Shown: in pieces, positions 23,331-23,335 of the stretch
Position numbering within the stretch: position 1 is the first letter of the stretch
How the letters are laid out: every line of letters starts with the position of its first letter
Assembly: GCA_900547415.1 (NCBI GenBank)
Contig: URGS01000028.1
Location: forward strand, 1 to 23,335
Direction: 5' to 3'
From: an uncultured Phascolarctobacterium sp.
GTDB taxonomy: Bacteria > Bacillota > Negativicutes > Acidaminococcales > Acidaminococcaceae
Length of the DNA stretch: 23,335 nt
The notes under the pieces: model-generated
Database searches by the model: none
What the model was told of the DNA's origin: nothing
The model's input: only the letters and a program-made list of their open reading frames with translations
Translations under genes and position numbers: made by a program

Positions 23331-23335
23331 GTCAA

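Overview
The window looks like chromosomal DNA of a diderm Firmicute of the class Negativicutes. Two TonB-dependent outer-membrane receptors with signal peptides (163-4531) require an outer membrane. The rest is Firmicute-like: a rplU-prp-rpmA ribosomal operon with a cleavable N-terminal extension on L27, a T-box riboswitch, a YdiF/Uup-type ABC-F protein and an FprA-type flavodiiron protein. Coding is almost entirely on the + strand. The genus is not certain from sequence alone; an anaerobic gut member such as Phascolarctobacterium or a relative would fit.

Region 1 (1-8559) is a metal-chelate uptake locus: two paralogous siderophore-type TonB receptors, a hairpin that may attenuate transcription, two paralogous substrate-binding lipoproteins (the second broken by a one-base frameshift), a FecCD-type permease and a FepC-type ATPase. 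A ligand would cross the outer membrane through a receptor, be held by a lipoprotein and be pumped inward by the permease/ATPase pair. By eye this region is more A/T-rich than the genes that follow.

Region 2 (8620-11734) holds a small ArsC/Spx-like thioredoxin-fold protein with its own promoter and terminator, an RNase E/G ribonuclease, and the L21-Prp-L27 unit behind a clear sigma-70 promoter and a probable L21 leader. Prp is the protease that trims L27. The L27 extension is present but its cleavage motif is altered.

Region 3 (11735-12186) is non-coding. It holds two 88-base direct repeats that are 84/88 identical, each ending in a rho-independent terminator, and a diverged third copy between them. 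The gene that usually follows rpmA, obg, is not here.

Region 4 (12098-14908) holds an ABC-F translation ATPase, the tRNA deaminase tadA and a tRNA-Ser(CGA) with its own promoter and terminator.

Region 5 (14909-19640) is a methionine locus. A spacer with an unexplained nested inverted repeat is followed by a promoter, a T-box leader read as methionine-specific, then metF, a separate MetH reactivation-domain protein and a B12-dependent metH lacking that domain. Together these make methyl-tetrahydrofolate and methylate homocysteine, under control by uncharged tRNA-Met.

Region 6 (19641-23335) holds a fused ABC transporter of the SbmA/BacA/YddA type, a flavodiiron protein for O2 or NO detoxification, a YbjN-domain protein and two terminator hairpins, the last probably serving a minus-strand gene beyond the edge.

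No CRISPR array, prophage, transposase or rRNA gene is visible. The most interesting leads are the terminator-bearing repeat family, the altered L27 cleavage site, the structured element at 14979-15052 and the doubled receptor/binding-protein layout with one broken copy.
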